DNA from: Ricordea florida
Lineage: Eukaryota; Cnidaria; Anthozoa; Corallimorpharia; Ricordeidae
DNA: 64,000 nucleotides
Assembly: GCA_949710005.1 (NCBI GenBank)
Contig: OX453274.1
Span: forward strand, 25,645,669 to 25,709,668
Reading direction: 5' to 3'
Shown: positions 23,101 through 34,468 of the stretch, in pieces
Layout of the letters: each line of letters starts with the position of its first letter
Numbering within the stretch: position 1 is the stretch's first letter
The notes under the pieces: model-generated
Seen by the model: only the letters and a program-made list of their open reading frames with translations
The model's database searches: none
What the model was told of the DNA's origin: nothing
Position numbers and translations under genes: made by a program

Positions 23101-24226
23101 GTTGTACCATTGGCTATATAATCCACATTGCGTTGGTACAGGTATTAATGTTACCCTCAATTAATACACACTAACAGTAATTTCAGGTATTACAGCAAAA
23201 GGGCCAAAATATGCTGTCACTAATACACTTTAGAGTACAATGCCATTTGAAACAATTTTTCCTTTCATTTTACTTTTGAACAACATCTAAATACATATTA
23301 AGCAGCATATTCATAATCAATGACCTGTTGGAAAAAAACATATTGGTAGCTCCTCTTTTCATTCCTTTTCAGGCAAATGAGGCAGGTAGCAGTTCGGCAA
23401 TGGAGTTCATGGGCCATCAACAGGCATTTACATTCCTCCTTGGGACAGCAATGATTATTACAGCCTTCATTTCAGACCGCCACTCACAGATCACAAAGTG
23501 GATGAAGGATGAATGCCCCCAAAAAATGCAGGGATCTTGGGAAGCCTGTAATTGATCATTTTTTTGACCTCTGGCACATAGGAAAAAGTGAGTTGCAAAA
23601 TGCAGTGAAAGTATTACTTTTGTTTACATCACCAGCAAATCAAGTGTAAAGACATAGTTAAGACAGCTGTAGTTATGAGCACAAAAGGTTTGAGGCATAT
23701 ACATTACCTGCTTTGTCTAATGCACAAGTTGCTTCCAATTTGGTGTAGAAATTCAAAAGATTCTTACCAAACTGAGTAAAGAAAAAGGTATGGAGGCAAT
23801 TGGTAGATGGAAAAAAGCCTGTGTTCGCCATTTTTATTGGTGTGTGACATCTACACAGCCAAAGCTTCAGGAAGTAATCCTTGCAAAGTTCCGATCCTTT
23901 CAGTATCACGTTCTGAACCAGCACACAAGCATACCAGAGAGGCTTTTCAGCAAATGTGCACATGGTGCAGTTACTACGCAACGTTTGTGGCTCACAAAAG
24001 GTAAAAATACATAGTGAAAGAGAGTTTTGTGATGTTTATGAACAAGTCATGTGTGACCTTGTTAAATTAAATAAAGAAAGCAAATTCCAAGGCAAAAGAG
24101 CATATCTCAGAAGCAAGCAAAGAACATAGCATTATAATTTGCAAAAAAATTATTAACTGTTAATCAAAATTGGAAATGTGAATTCACAGTATATTTATGA
24201 CTGCTTTATCAGTGTGAAAAGAATAG

Positions 24227-24393
24227 CCCATTTCCGAGTTGCTACATGCCTCAGTTTCATAGCGAGTCCAGGTGCAAGACCATTCAAATGGAAATGATAG
24301 AGTATTCTTATGCAAATTAAACTCATTTCCATTTGAATGGTCTTGCACCTGGACTCGCTATGAAACTGAGGCATGTAGCAACTCGGAAATGGG
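24227..24393. mobile_element. Foldback with 70-bp perfect-looking arms
   Basis: Arms 24227-24297 and 24323-24393 are complementary (CCCATTTCCGAGTTGCTACA against TGTAGCAACTCGGAAATGGG), with a 25-bp loop. It sits in an intron of the element B transposase. Confidence 0.9.
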
Positions 24394-26777
24394 AAGGGCG
24401 GGGCATTGCCATATATGGCCTATATAGGTATGTGCCGCTGTGAAGGGTATGGTTTTCGAGGAATTTACTACAGCATAGGATATATGCTATACATATAGGA
24501 TGGGGTATCGTTTTTCACAAAACTGACCAGTTGGTTGAAGATTTTATCTGGAAAAAAATCTGATAAAGTATAAATAAATCTTTTTTTTGGGAGAGAAACA
24601 ATTGCGGTATAAGGTTTTGTTGTTGCTAGACTGTGGTAGTGAACTCAGTTTCTGGAAAACAGGTACTGTAGGATATCAGTGACTTTGGGGGTTTACCCTG
24701 GTATAGGCTACGGGTTCCAGCAGCACATCCCCACCCAGACATTCCTACAGTACCCCCCCGGGGGTGTACACTAAGCCTGATATTTACTGTTTCATTTACA
24801 TCAGGTTCTGAGGTGTACAACAACCTGTGTGAGGCACTCAACAACTCTTTCTTGCTCAGGGGAATAAAACAGGCATCACCAATACAGCAGACGAGCTGCC
24901 TTGAAGGATACCACTCTGTTGTCAATCAATTTGCTCCTAAAATGTTGGCATTCTCATACCTTGGAATGAAATGCAGGTAATAATCAAATAAAATAATTAC
25001 GCTGAAAAAGAAATTAAAAGTTAAGCCTGCTTTATTAGGTTCATGTTTTTTACATTACTGATAAAAGTACTAAGTTTTGCACATTTATAGCCTTTGATGG
25101 CAATGTTACTAATAGATATGGTGTCCAGCTCAATACAGCCAAACTGAGGTAATCACAAGTATCCAGGAATCTGTCCTCTGCAGTCTATATTAAAGGTGGC
25201 AGTGTGAAGGCCTATCTAAAGAGCCTGTAAAAATTTTGCATTTAATATTTTGATTCTTCACTTTTAAACCACCAACTTATGTAAATGACAGTTAGTGATG
25301 AATTCTAAGATTATTTTTATTTGGTGCTTTCCATACTGATCCCTCACAACTTTTGCAAGTCCCTTTCATGATAAATAAGCCTTATTATTCACTTGTATTT
25401 CAGAACCATTCTAGCTGCTCTCCACTTCAATTGGAATGTGGACAGAGAGAAGCTGAAGGATCCTCAAGGCAACACTAAACTTCACGTCACTTACCCTAAG
25501 TTTAAAGAGGGGGAAGGAACAGTCAGGGAAGCCCGTGTCAAACAAAATTATGGTATGATGGGCATTTTCCTTGTGAACACTTCAGTTTAACAGAAATGGT
25601 GGGGAAACAATGTTAGATGAAAAACATAGGTTTTTGAACGTGAAAAATCAGAGGGAACTGCAGCTGTAGTTATCAATAGAATACTTTTGGATTGATGAAG
25701 AGAAACATGTGAAGGTTTGAAATAACACCCGTCATTTATCTAGCTATCAACAAGTTGTAACTTCAAATACTTGTTTAATTCAAGGTTATGTTGCTGAAAT
25801 ATTCAATACCCTGGTAACAACACCAAGGGCAGAATTGAAACAGTTAAGTGATGAGCTCAGAACTCAAGTCCCACAGCCACTTCATAGCATGCTCAAAGAC
25901 AAGGAAAGCACCGCTAAGGCGAAGGAAAAATTTTTGAGAAGGAAGAAAAGGAAGACAACAATAAGTCCACCAACATGTTCAGGTACCATGGATGCATAAT
26001 TTATATCTTTATAGGGTTACAAAATATTCAAGAAAAAAGCTTACTTACCTTAAGTGCTAACAAATGAGTTTAAATTTGGCCTGAATACTAATCACACTCA
26101 GTGTACCATAGAAAGAATTTGTGACCTTCTTTGGGAAAACGGACACTAACGCTTTTCCGTTAAACGGTCAAGAAAAACGGTTGTAAACGGATACTAAACG
26201 GTTAAGTTAACCGTTTAAACGGATAGCAAAAAATTTAAACGGTTGACCAAAGTCCAAAAACGGATAGCTAAAAGCGTTAAACGGCAGAGCAAAAAAATAA
26301 ACGGTTAGCTTAAAACGTTAAACGGTTGACCAAAGTCCAAAAACGGATAGCTTAAAGCGTTAAATGGTTGACTCGGCGAGATCGCTTGAGGAAAAACTAT
26401 CAGTCTTGCAATGTTTAACGAATATCTTTGAGCGTAAACATGAAGTATAATAACTTGGTAGATAATAACTGGGATACATTCTGTGAACGAAAAAAGTACT
26501 TTCGTATCTGATGAACTTTAGTTGGGTTAATACTTCAAAATTTATTCGTGCGCTTGCTTTCTCGCTTGTGTATTCTATTTCTGGTTAAACTATTGCCGTT
26601 TTCGTTCAACATTACGGTGATTCTCTTCTCTGACGTTTGTTGAAATAAGCATAATTTACAAAGGACAGTTTCGCTGCCAATATCTCAACATGAACGGTCC
26701 TGAATGGCTACTCCAAGAAACGCTTCAATGACAAAAACCGTAACCTCTGCGGGAAGCAAACAACTAGTGGATAATTA

Positions 26778-27833
26778 CCGTATTTATTCGCCTATAAGCC
26801 TAGCGATTCTTGCAAAAAGTTTTACTCAGTTTTGGGAATTTTTTTCCGAAAAGGGGGGTTCGGCTATAGCCGAGAGTTTTGAATAATTTTTTTCTTCGAA
26901 GCGTCATCAACAAAGTGAAAATCATCATGGACATTTCTGATTCGGCTAATAGCCAACTCAGTTTCATGAAATTATAGTAAAACACAATCATCGAGTTCCT
27001 GTGAGTCCTCGGAGTAAATTGCGTCGTCTTCCGTTCCGTCCATAGCATTGGAAATTCCACAGCTCTTTTTAAAAGACTACTTTACCATCTCCTCTGGAAT
27101 CTCTTGCCATGCTTTCTAAATCTGGCCAATCACAAGCGTTCGTTCCCACGGGTTGACAAACGAACTCACGTGCACTCGCTCGTGTGAAGAGATCGAGGGA
27201 AAACTTTTTTATCGATTTCGATGATAAACAATCAATTGAATCTACACGAAATGTTTATCCCATTTCACATGAAGCGATTAGTACTCACCTTGATCTCTTT
27301 GGTCTGAAAACCATTCTAACATCTGCTGGTCTAGCTCTGGATACTTTGGAGTAAAGCGGCTCAACTTTGTTCGTTTCGCAGACATCTTCAACTCGCCGTT
27401 GAAAAGCTTCGCCTCGTCTCTTCTCCATCGACGAACCATCGACTCGCTAATCCTGTAATCTTGGGCGATCTCTGAGTTGTTTTCAACAGCCTCAGCTTCA
27501 GCAACAACTTTGAGCGTAAAAGCCATGTTGTAAGAAGTACGGCGAACTTTTGGCATGATGAATACGATCACGGATCGGACGATATGTAAACTAACTGTTT
27601 ACAATAAACTATTGAATATTCATTTGGTTGTGTTTATTCGTTCAACAATCGACATATGTTTCCTGAGAGAGACGCTTCAAAGGTGAAATTTTTCTGTGAA
27701 ACTTTGGTCTCGGCTTATAGCCGAGAGTTTTGCAATTTTTTTTCTTTGACAAGCTTAAAGCCCATCGTCGGTTCTCTTTAAGTTTGGGGTCTCGGCTTAT
27801 AGCCGGGATCGACTTATAGGCGAATAAATACGG
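26778..27833. mobile_element. Pogo/Tigger-like element D nested in element C
   Basis: The termini CCGTATTTATTCGCCTATAA (26778) and TTATAGGCGAATAAATACGG (ending 27833) are inverted and flanked by TA, the Tc1/mariner-type duplication. A second motif GGCTATAGCCGAGAGTTTTG / GGCTTATAGCCGAGAGTTTT recurs near each end. Confidence 0.85.
27278..27571 (-). pseudogene. Pogo-type transposase, N-terminal DNA-binding part
   Basis: From the Met at 27555: MPKVRRTSYNMAFTLKVVAE, then a helix-turn-helix (ISESMVRRWRRDEAKLF) and KYPELDQQMLEWFSDQR. This is the CENP-B/brinker-like DNA-binding region seen in TIGD and pogo proteins. The frame ends after about 90 residues, so the DDD catalytic domain is missing. The element is non-autonomous. 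Confidence 0.75.
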
Positions 27834-29019
27834 TATACGTTGACAAGAAATTTTTCAATAACGCCTACAACAGGCGCAACTAACTTTTTATACCTTCACG
27901 AAACGATAGCCATCTTAAATTATTCATCATCTTCTCCTTTGTTTATTGTTGTTTTGCTGTGAAGTTGCACGAAACAAATTTGCATACGCAATGAACTGCA
28001 AATGACGTGAAACGCCGAGTGCTGAGAAGCATCAGGGTCAAATAACGCCAGAAATGATTCGCTTTCTAAAGAAGTTTGAGGTTTCAACATTACGCATTTT
28101 GGACCTTTTTGTTTCAAAACATAGCTTTGTGTCCCATAACTATCGAAAGATAATGCGCCGCAATAAAAACTTGACGGCAGCATCGGCGTCCTTACGGTTA
28201 TTCGCGACTCATTCGCCAAATTCCCGCTAGCTTGAACCAGGAAAAATACCATTCCCATAGAAATTTAAAATAGCATGCCGCCTTCAAAGGGCATTTCCTG
28301 TAAGTTACTTTATATGAAGTTTCATGGCAAATAGAAAGTCGGATCGGTGTCAAGCAACAACCGGAGTCTCCCTTTTTATAAACGGATAAGCAAACCGTTT
28401 AAACGGTTTCCCTAGAGCGTTAAACGGATGCAAATTTTTTTAAACGGATAAGCAAACCGTTTAAACGTTTTCCCTAGAGCGTTAAACGGATGCAAATTTT
28501 TTGAAACGGATAAGCGAACCGTTTAAACGGATATAAACGGATGGTAAACGGTTTCGCCGTTTAAACGGATATAAACGGATGGTAAACGGTTTCGCCGTTT
28601 AAACGGAAAAGCGTTAGTGTCCGTTTTCCCAAAGAAGGTCACATTTATTCTGTGTACAGCATTAATACAAAGTTAGCAACCACAACAAGGTACCCTGATT
28701 GTTATTAATTTGTCTGGTTGGTCTTTTGTCGGATGCCGAGCTGAAGCAGCTTCAAGACTCTGCCACAAACAGAAATGTTGAGAAAAGACCAAGGAGAGCA
28801 CCAACATGCAAAAAATGTGGTCAGCCTAGAAGAGGACATAAGAAGGGACAGTGCTCTGCTCCTACCAGGGAATAATATTAGACCTTAATCATGACATTCA
28901 CAATTGTTGGTGGCAAAGGAAACTGTATTATTAAAGGGTGGTGATACAGAATACAGTTTATTTTAATTCACCATATATACACAATGCAAAATGCTGTTAC
29001 CAAAGTTTTGCTTTAATAA

Positions 29020-30329
29020 TCAGTCCTGGGTTTCTTCCTCTTCATAGCCTGTGTACTCATTACCCACATTAGGAAATGTCTTTCGTATACTGTTGTACAC
29101 ACAGTTGGGCAGTGGAATTCTCCTTGAGGCCCCAACATACCCATAGACAAGGTGCACAAATTGGCGATATGCTACAGACCGCATGAACCTGAAATAAAAA
29201 CTGTGATGGTTAGCAGAGCACAATGCATGTAACTGTCCTTTTTGGGCCCACTGGCTCTAATGGCACATATGAAGGCAACTCATATCCTTACTTTTTTTTT
29301 CAAATAATCATTTCCGTATCCTCACATTTCGATAAATGATGACAATATACAAGTCCAGGGTTAATACAAACATGTCCTCTAATTTTTTTCTTCATTTTAT
29401 ATAGGTTGATGAAAAGTACCTATCATTTCATCTCACCAACAAAACATTGTCTGACATTAGTAAGACCTTCAATTCGCTTTGTTTTCATGATGTTGAAAAA
29501 AATATCAGAAATTAAATAATTGCACTCACTCGGACTCTGCTGCGTTTCTTTCCGTCTTTGTAGTACTGTAGGTCTTTTTAGCCGTAGTCTTGAGGCGTAT
29601 AGCTGCAGTGGAGAGGACCCAGCTGTTCAAACAACATGCTGCATAGCCTGGGTGTAAGGTGATACATTCACCTTCCTTATCGACCGCAAACATACTCTCG
29701 TTGCACCTATCCATATCTATGCAGCACCAACACTCTTCCGATTTTGTGATACGCTCAAGGGAGCAATTGGAACATTTACACCTACACAAAATGTGATGTA
29801 GAAAAGAAAGGAATCACATGATAATTTCACCCAAACGATCAGCTGCCGTAGTATTCAGCCGATATGTGCTCACTGGCCGCCGAGGTCAACGTCGCAGAAG
29901 CCATCTAAAGTGATACTGAAAAAGTTGCTGTATCTACGCTCACCATAGACTAAGCTTACTCTTTGAATTCGAGGCTGATTAACAAGGGCTACGTAATCCG
30001 TAAACGTATAACTGTGGATTATATTAAAATGCTTGTAGTATGGTGAAAGATTCTGTATTTGTTAACACGAATCAGGGCATGAGTACATACCAATTCCCAA
30101 TGTCTTCCTCTCCAGAAAAACGGCTGAGCAATATCTGCTCTTCTTCCTCCTCCAAATCCAGCTGCTGAAGATACTGTGAAACTTCTTCTTCGGTCGGAAC
30201 CGGCTCTACAGAGTCATCGTACCCAGCTATTTCGGTGGACGATGTTTCAGAGAGGCTCTCGGCCTCACTTTCGTCGCTAAAAGTATGATTACTTTCGCGT
30301 GAAGACGAAGGTGAAGGCGAACGAGACAT
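29020..30329 (-). CDS. P2RX7-like C-terminal-domain protein of element B, intact
   Basis: Three exons join in frame: 30091-30329, 29530-29781 and 29020-29188. Exon 1 encodes an acidic Ser/Glu-rich leader (MSRSPSPSSSRES...EEEEE). Exon 2 encodes CKCSNC, CWCCIDMD, ECITLHPGYAACCLNSWVL. Exon 3 encodes MRSVAYRQFVHLVYGYVG and RIPLPNCVYNSIRKTFP, then a stop. The order of Cys clusters followed by AYRQF...IPxCVxxxIRxxFP matches the cytosolic ballast domain of P2X7, here without channel segments. It has no breaks. It lies tail-to-tail with the transposase. A role in transposition is inferred only from repeated co-occurrence. Confidence 0.75.
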
Positions 30330-30721
30330 TTTGTGGCGAGAAAAAAGCAAAATATACCGAGAGGACGCTAACCGGAGTTAAGAAAATGACGTCACGAGAA
30401 CAAGACAATAGATCAAATGGCTATAACTGCAGCCCATATCGCAGGCTCACTGGAACATAAATTTGCAATGGCGGACGTAAAAAACGAACTTTTCGGAGCT
30501 AGATTTTTCCAGTTTGCGCGTGGTAAACCTTCATTTCAGTGAAAAAGTAACTTACAGTCTTTATTAATAAGTTGATTTAAATGTTTTTTTTAATAAGTAT
30601 GACATGAAAATTTCGTCGTAGTAGCACTTTAAAGGAAATGTAGGAGCGAGAGCTTTAAAATTGAAATAAAGCAATGGAAGATTTCGTCGAAAAATGACTT
30701 AGCGTTCTAAAGGGAAGCGGC

Positions 30722-32042
30722 ATGGTTGGTACCAAACACTGTTGTTGGGGTGAGTGTAAGACAGACTCAAGATATGCAGATAAATGGCCAAAATTACTCA
30801 AAGAGTTAGAGAAATCGGGGAAGAAAGTATTCATTCCTTTCCCAAAACCTTCGCGAGACATGGCAAAGTGCAAGCGTTGGCTAGTGGCTTATTCGCGTGA
30901 ATTTGTTACGGAGAAAAACATAACAAGAAACACTTATATTTGTGCTCTGAAGGCAAATCTAAGACCAGCGCAACTAAGTGGAGCACATGCTCCAAAGAGA
31001 AAAGCACCGAAAGAAAGAGAAAATTCAGCGTCAAAAAAAAACAGAAATTATTCAATGAAAACTACGAGGAACAATTATTTAACGATAATACAGTTTCTGA
31101 TGATCATGATCAGGGGTCATAAGGAGTTGAACCGACAGTCGACGAAAGCAGTTTTATTGATGAAGAATGTGTTGATGAGGAACGTGACGTGATCGATACA
31201 TACATTTACAGTAACTCTTCAGGAAAGCTGGTTTCTGATCAAGACTCTCAGACTATATATTCAAAATACGAGTTGTCTGCAAAGGTCGAAACTATGATTT
31301 TGAAAAACGACGTCTCTACAACGCAGGTACAGGGTCCTACAATAGTGAATACCTTATCTTACGAAAATATCGTGCAAGATGCAGCTCTCATGAAACACTT
31401 CACCGGCCTCAAGCCTTCCCAGTTTGAAGTTTTGCATGATTTTCTTGACGATGTTTGCCCTTTAGAGACAATCAACAACTGGAAAGCAAGGATTGCTCAG
31501 CAACAGAAAACGCAAGAACTGGCCCGAAAACTGATTTTTCATCAAGAGAAAAAGTTTTCATTTGCCTTCTGAGACTGAAGAGGGATTTTACTTTCAAAAC
31601 TATTGCAGCTCTTCTTAGTACACCAAACAGGAAAATTAACTGCTCCTATATTGGAAAGATTTTTACAACATATATTCAGTTGATGTGTGTAATTTTTAGA
31701 GACATGCAAAAGTTATGTTTCCAGAGAGAGAGCCCAATTTTGCAGGTTTCTCCCTAAGGTGTTTAAAACCATGAAGAACATACGCTGTATTGTTGATTGC
31801 ACGGAATTAAGTGTAGAATGCTCCAGGAATTTTGCCAGGCAAGGAAACACTTTCTCTTCCTATAAGCACACCAACACATTTAAGTGTCTCATTGCTGTAA
31901 CCACCAGTGGTGGAGCATGTTTTATTTCTGATTTGTTCGAGGGTGATATTGATGATGTTCGCATCTTTAAGGAAAGTGGCCTTTTGAAACACCTGAAACC
32001 ATATGACTCAGTACTGGCAGATCGTGGTTTCACTGTGCAGCA
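30722..32042 (+). pseudogene. THAP + DDE_Tnp_4-type transposase, broken
   Basis: The start MVGTKHCCWGECKTDSRYAD leads into a THAP-like finger (VFIPFPKPSRDMAKCKRW, TYIC), but the expected His-Phe after TYIC is missing. Further frames give TGLKPSQFEVLHDFL, then (shifted near 31545) LLRLKRDFTFKTIAALL, a stop near 31757, and [17 protein letters not shown]...[20 protein letters not shown]...[13 protein letters not shown]...[10 protein letters not shown]. The Asp residues in VDCTE and LADRGF are the usual DDE_Tnp_4 catalytic positions. The C-terminus with the final acidic residue is lost. Confidence 0.75.
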
Positions 32043-32129
32043 AGGATCACAAGAGGCATGAAGAACAGCACCACTGTTCACAGACAAAACGACAACAACA
32101 TTGTGCGGTTGCTCTGCTCTCATCGAAGG

Positions 32130-32706
32130 CCAAACGTGAGTCCTCACTAAACAATGGCGGATCGCCGTTTACCGTGTCCATCATATCGTGAGCAAAGCCC
32201 GAATCCACGTACTTTCTTCCCCTTTTCAAAGGTTTATTCCTCATGGGCCCCAGCCCGTCTTCGATGTCTTCAGGGTGATCGGCAACATTTTGGATGGACT
32301 CTAGCGCGTAGTAATACACGTGCCCATAGTTGGAGAGCGAAGGAATGTTTTGAGACGGAAAAACACACCAGCCAGTCGACGGAATACACGGAATGGATAT
32401 CGATCCAGAATTTGTCTTTACATCAGAATTTTCGTGAAGAACTTTGGCAGCAAACCATTTTCCATGATCGATTGCCGTATCAAGGGTGTGATAATTCCCG
32501 CTTCTCACACTGTCTCTCACTCGCTGTACAAGATCTTCTCGTTTACCGCTTGATTTTAAGCCTCTGCATTTTAGCCACCGTTTTAGCTGGTCTACAGTGT
32601 ATTCTTCCGGTTCTCTTTCAAATTTGGAGCCAGGAACGCCGTCCTCTTCGGTCAGAACTGTAAGGGAATGAAGCAAACTACTCGCCATTTCCCTTGCAGC
32701 TCTCAT
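32130..32706 (-). pseudogene. SAP-domain protein of element E, N-terminal part
   Basis: MRAAREMASSLL (or from the inner Met) leads to a SAP DNA-binding motif, YTVDQLKRWLKCRGLKSSGK then REDLVQRVRDSV, at about residues 35-67. YGHVYYYALESIQNV follows. The sequence after about residue 195 turns into unrelated Cys-rich reading at the deletion junction. In related coral genes the SAP domain is followed by SWIM or YqaJ-type domains. These are absent. Confidence 0.6.
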
Positions 32707-32790
32707 AGAAGTCGAGTTTGTTTGTCTGAGTCACGCGGGGGGTCTAAAATTTCATGACGTCATTAGTACAAAGCGCTATTGGAGATGTTT

Positions 32791-34130
32791 GCTTACCCTG
32801 GAAAGCAGGCATTCCAAGAGGTGTGGCACGAAGAAGAATAAGGAGAGAAAGGGAGAAGGGAACGCCTGCCAGTGTGTCTGATATTGACTAAAATGCCTCC
32901 TAATTATGTATTCATGAACATGTCAAAATGAAGATAAATTCCAGAGCTTGTAGATTTCGCACGCAACTTACGGTCAAAGGTCATATTTTTACCATAAAGT
33001 TTAAGATGGCGAACAAGAAATGCTGATTCTGTGTTTGTGATTTCAAAATTAGACTTGGTCTCTCTGGCAAACCAGGATTAAAATCATAATAATGAAAGTA
33101 TCTTTCATCCTTTTAAAAGAAAAGACTGCAAGGGTATAATTCTGGCAGATATTTGCAGACGACTGGGATTTACTTTGGTTCGCTGGGAAAATGTTTCAAA
33201 CCGTTGTTTTAATCCTTGCGCAAGAAAACTTAGAAATCTTAAATCTTTGTACGGGTTTTTCACTAAGGGAACGGCAAATCCTTCAACACCGGTAAAACAC
33301 TCTAATCTCCAGATAAAACTAGAACTTGGTGCAAAAATACTTGAGACCTAACACCTATTTAGAGTGTTAGTAATTTAACAATGCTCTCATACATTAAAGT
33401 TTCCCTTCCCCACTTATCAATGTTGTCACCAATGCAAAACCATGCTGAAGAGTGAAACATACAACATTGAAAGGAGGAGAGGGAGGAGGAAGCTGGAAAA
33501 TCAACAAACTTTGTGCTGGTAGTCGTTTAAAGGACGAAGAGGTGATTTTTACCGATAGTATCTCAATACTTTTGCAAGCCATTGTAGCCCGTCGTGGAGA
33601 AAAGCTAAGAAATTCAACCGTAATGATCACCGCGAAGATACAGCAATTTTTTCTCATCAAACGCTTCACAACAAGCACCACGAGCTCGAAGATGAGACGT
33701 TTTCCAAAGCCCGTTGGTAAAACCACCAACAAATCTCCCCAAACACAAGCTGCTTCAATGCTTTTTCCTGTTCTGGCTTTAGCTGTAAACCATCCCTGGG
33801 TAGAGACTCAATAATATTATTAACAGCTGTTTGATATTCATCTTCGCTAAACTTTGCTCTTATTTCTACCACTAGATGAGGCAACGTGACACTTTCTGTC
33901 AGATCTTTAAACCTAAGCCAATCAGTGTCCTTTGTTCGTGGACGAACGAGGTCCTTTCAGAATAACAATAGACACTGCCAGGCATTTTTCTTCCCTTCCC
34001 TTCCCTTCCCCCTCCTCTTTCCTTTTTTCCTCTCCCCATTCTCCTAGCGTCTCCGCATTCTTCTTTTTCCTTCGTTAGCTTTAACGCCTCTCGCCAGAGC
34101 TCTTGGAACACCTGCTTTGCAGGCTAATTT
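32791..34130. mobile_element. RecQ-bearing element F with inverted ends
   Basis: The end GCTTACCCTGGAAAGCAGGC at 32791 and the complement of the end at 34128 (AATTAGCCTGCAAAGCAGGT) match. About 100 bp of subterminal sequence (TTCCAAGAG, then purine-rich AAGGGAGAAGGGAA, then CGCCTGCCAGTGT / GCCTGGCAGTGT) is also inverted. It contains a decayed RecQ-like helicase frame on minus. Type of element not assigned. Confidence 0.6.
33394..33884 (-). pseudogene. RecQ-like DNA helicase fragment
   Basis: Two adjoining minus-strand frames read LKPEQEKALKQLVFGE and then LVVLPTGFGKRLIFELVVLV. The first looks like the RecQ Q-motif region and the second the Walker A box, with the final Ser of PTGxGKS replaced by Arg. 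A frameshift separates them near 33725. The remaining motifs are scrambled or absent. Known related frames in cnidarian repeats have about 400 residues; this one has about 100. Confidence 0.6.
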
Positions 34131-34468
34131 TTGCTAAAATGAATGAACGTTATTAATATTAATGTGGAAATGCAAACTAAACAGAACTATTAGCAATGAT
34201 ATTATACACTGTACACTGTGTATTATGTCAGTATGTAAGTCGCCTCGTTTTTGTGAATGCCTCGATTGCATGCATTACGTCAGCATAAAATCGTGACATG
34301 ACGATAGATAGATATAGAGAGATAGATTGATAGGAAAAGCAAACCTAGACTCGGCCTACCTTGCAGGTAGCCTGAGTAATAAATTATATCATTGATGATT
34401 GAACAGTAGCTAGGAGCCTTGAAAAGTGCTGTCTTGATCATGCGTTATCTGGAGCTACATGCAGTTGT
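34131..34468. other. Intron stretch, nothing recognised
   Basis: Contains a GATA/GATAGA-like simple stretch near 34304-34335. No gene. Confidence 0.45.

Larger units (their letters stand above)
26121..28642. mobile_element. Palindrome-rich DNA element C inserted in element B
   Basis: The termini are inverted: GTGACCTTCTTTGGGAAAAC at 26121 and its complement ending at 28642, with the match running about 42 bp through AACGCTTTTCCGTT. ATTT flanks both sides (26117-26120 and 28643-28646), a plausible 4-bp target duplication. Both ends are packed with AAACGG motifs, often as the palindrome CCGTTTAAACGG. The interior has no recognisable transposase of its own: one minus-strand frame at 27920-28258 is unlike anything I know. 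Superfamily not assigned. Confidence 0.75.
20476..28875 (+). pseudogene. THAP-type transposase of element B, near-complete, two frameshifts
   Basis: Modelled exons: 20476-20808, 21270-21341, 21422-21484, 21617-21835, 21978-22140, 22228-22450, 22599-23141, 23373-23587, 23749-24000, 24805-24976, 25404-25552, 25785-25982 and 28757-28875. All phases join. Exon 1 is a THAP finger (CIVQGC...W...ICSAHF). Exon 5 is a likely coiled coil. Exon 7 carries LAGDGRHDSMGHSAKYDTYT, where the Asp is a candidate catalytic residue. Exon 8 has FISDRHSQITKWM. Exon 13 ends with a zinc knuckle CKKCGQPRRGHKKGQC and a stop. One-base shifts lie near 22920 (exon 7) and in an A-run near 23525 (exon 8). The last acceptor is weak. 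Otherwise the product is well preserved, implying recent loss. Confidence 0.7.
20173..30632. mobile_element. THAP/P2RX7-like DNA transposon B, about 10.5 kb, two convergent genes
   Basis: The termini are inverted repeats: TTAAAGTGCTACTACGACGA at 20173 and its complement ending at about 30632 (TCGTCGTAGTAGCACTTTAA), continuing through AATTTTCA. It carries a 13-exon THAP transposase gene on plus (20476-28875) and a three-exon P2RX7-like gene on minus (29020-30329). A foldback at 24.2 kb and a 2.5-kb element at 26.1-28.6 kb sit in introns. It lies in the intron between Ig exons 3 and 4. Confidence 0.8.
30640..32760. mobile_element. ISL2EU-like element E, internally deleted, two convergent gene remnants
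   Basis: A THAP plus DDE_Tnp_4-type transposase on plus (30722-32042) meets a SAP-domain gene on minus (32130-32706). Both break off at the same place (about 32042-32130), pointing to one internal deletion. ISL2EU elements are known for a THAP/DDE transposase and a second YqaJ-like nuclease gene. Here the nuclease part would lie in the deleted middle. The element ends were not located, so the boundaries are approximate. Confidence 0.55.

Noticed and set aside
34304-34340. GATA-rich stretch as regulatory site
   Set aside because: It is a short degenerate simple repeat with no other support.
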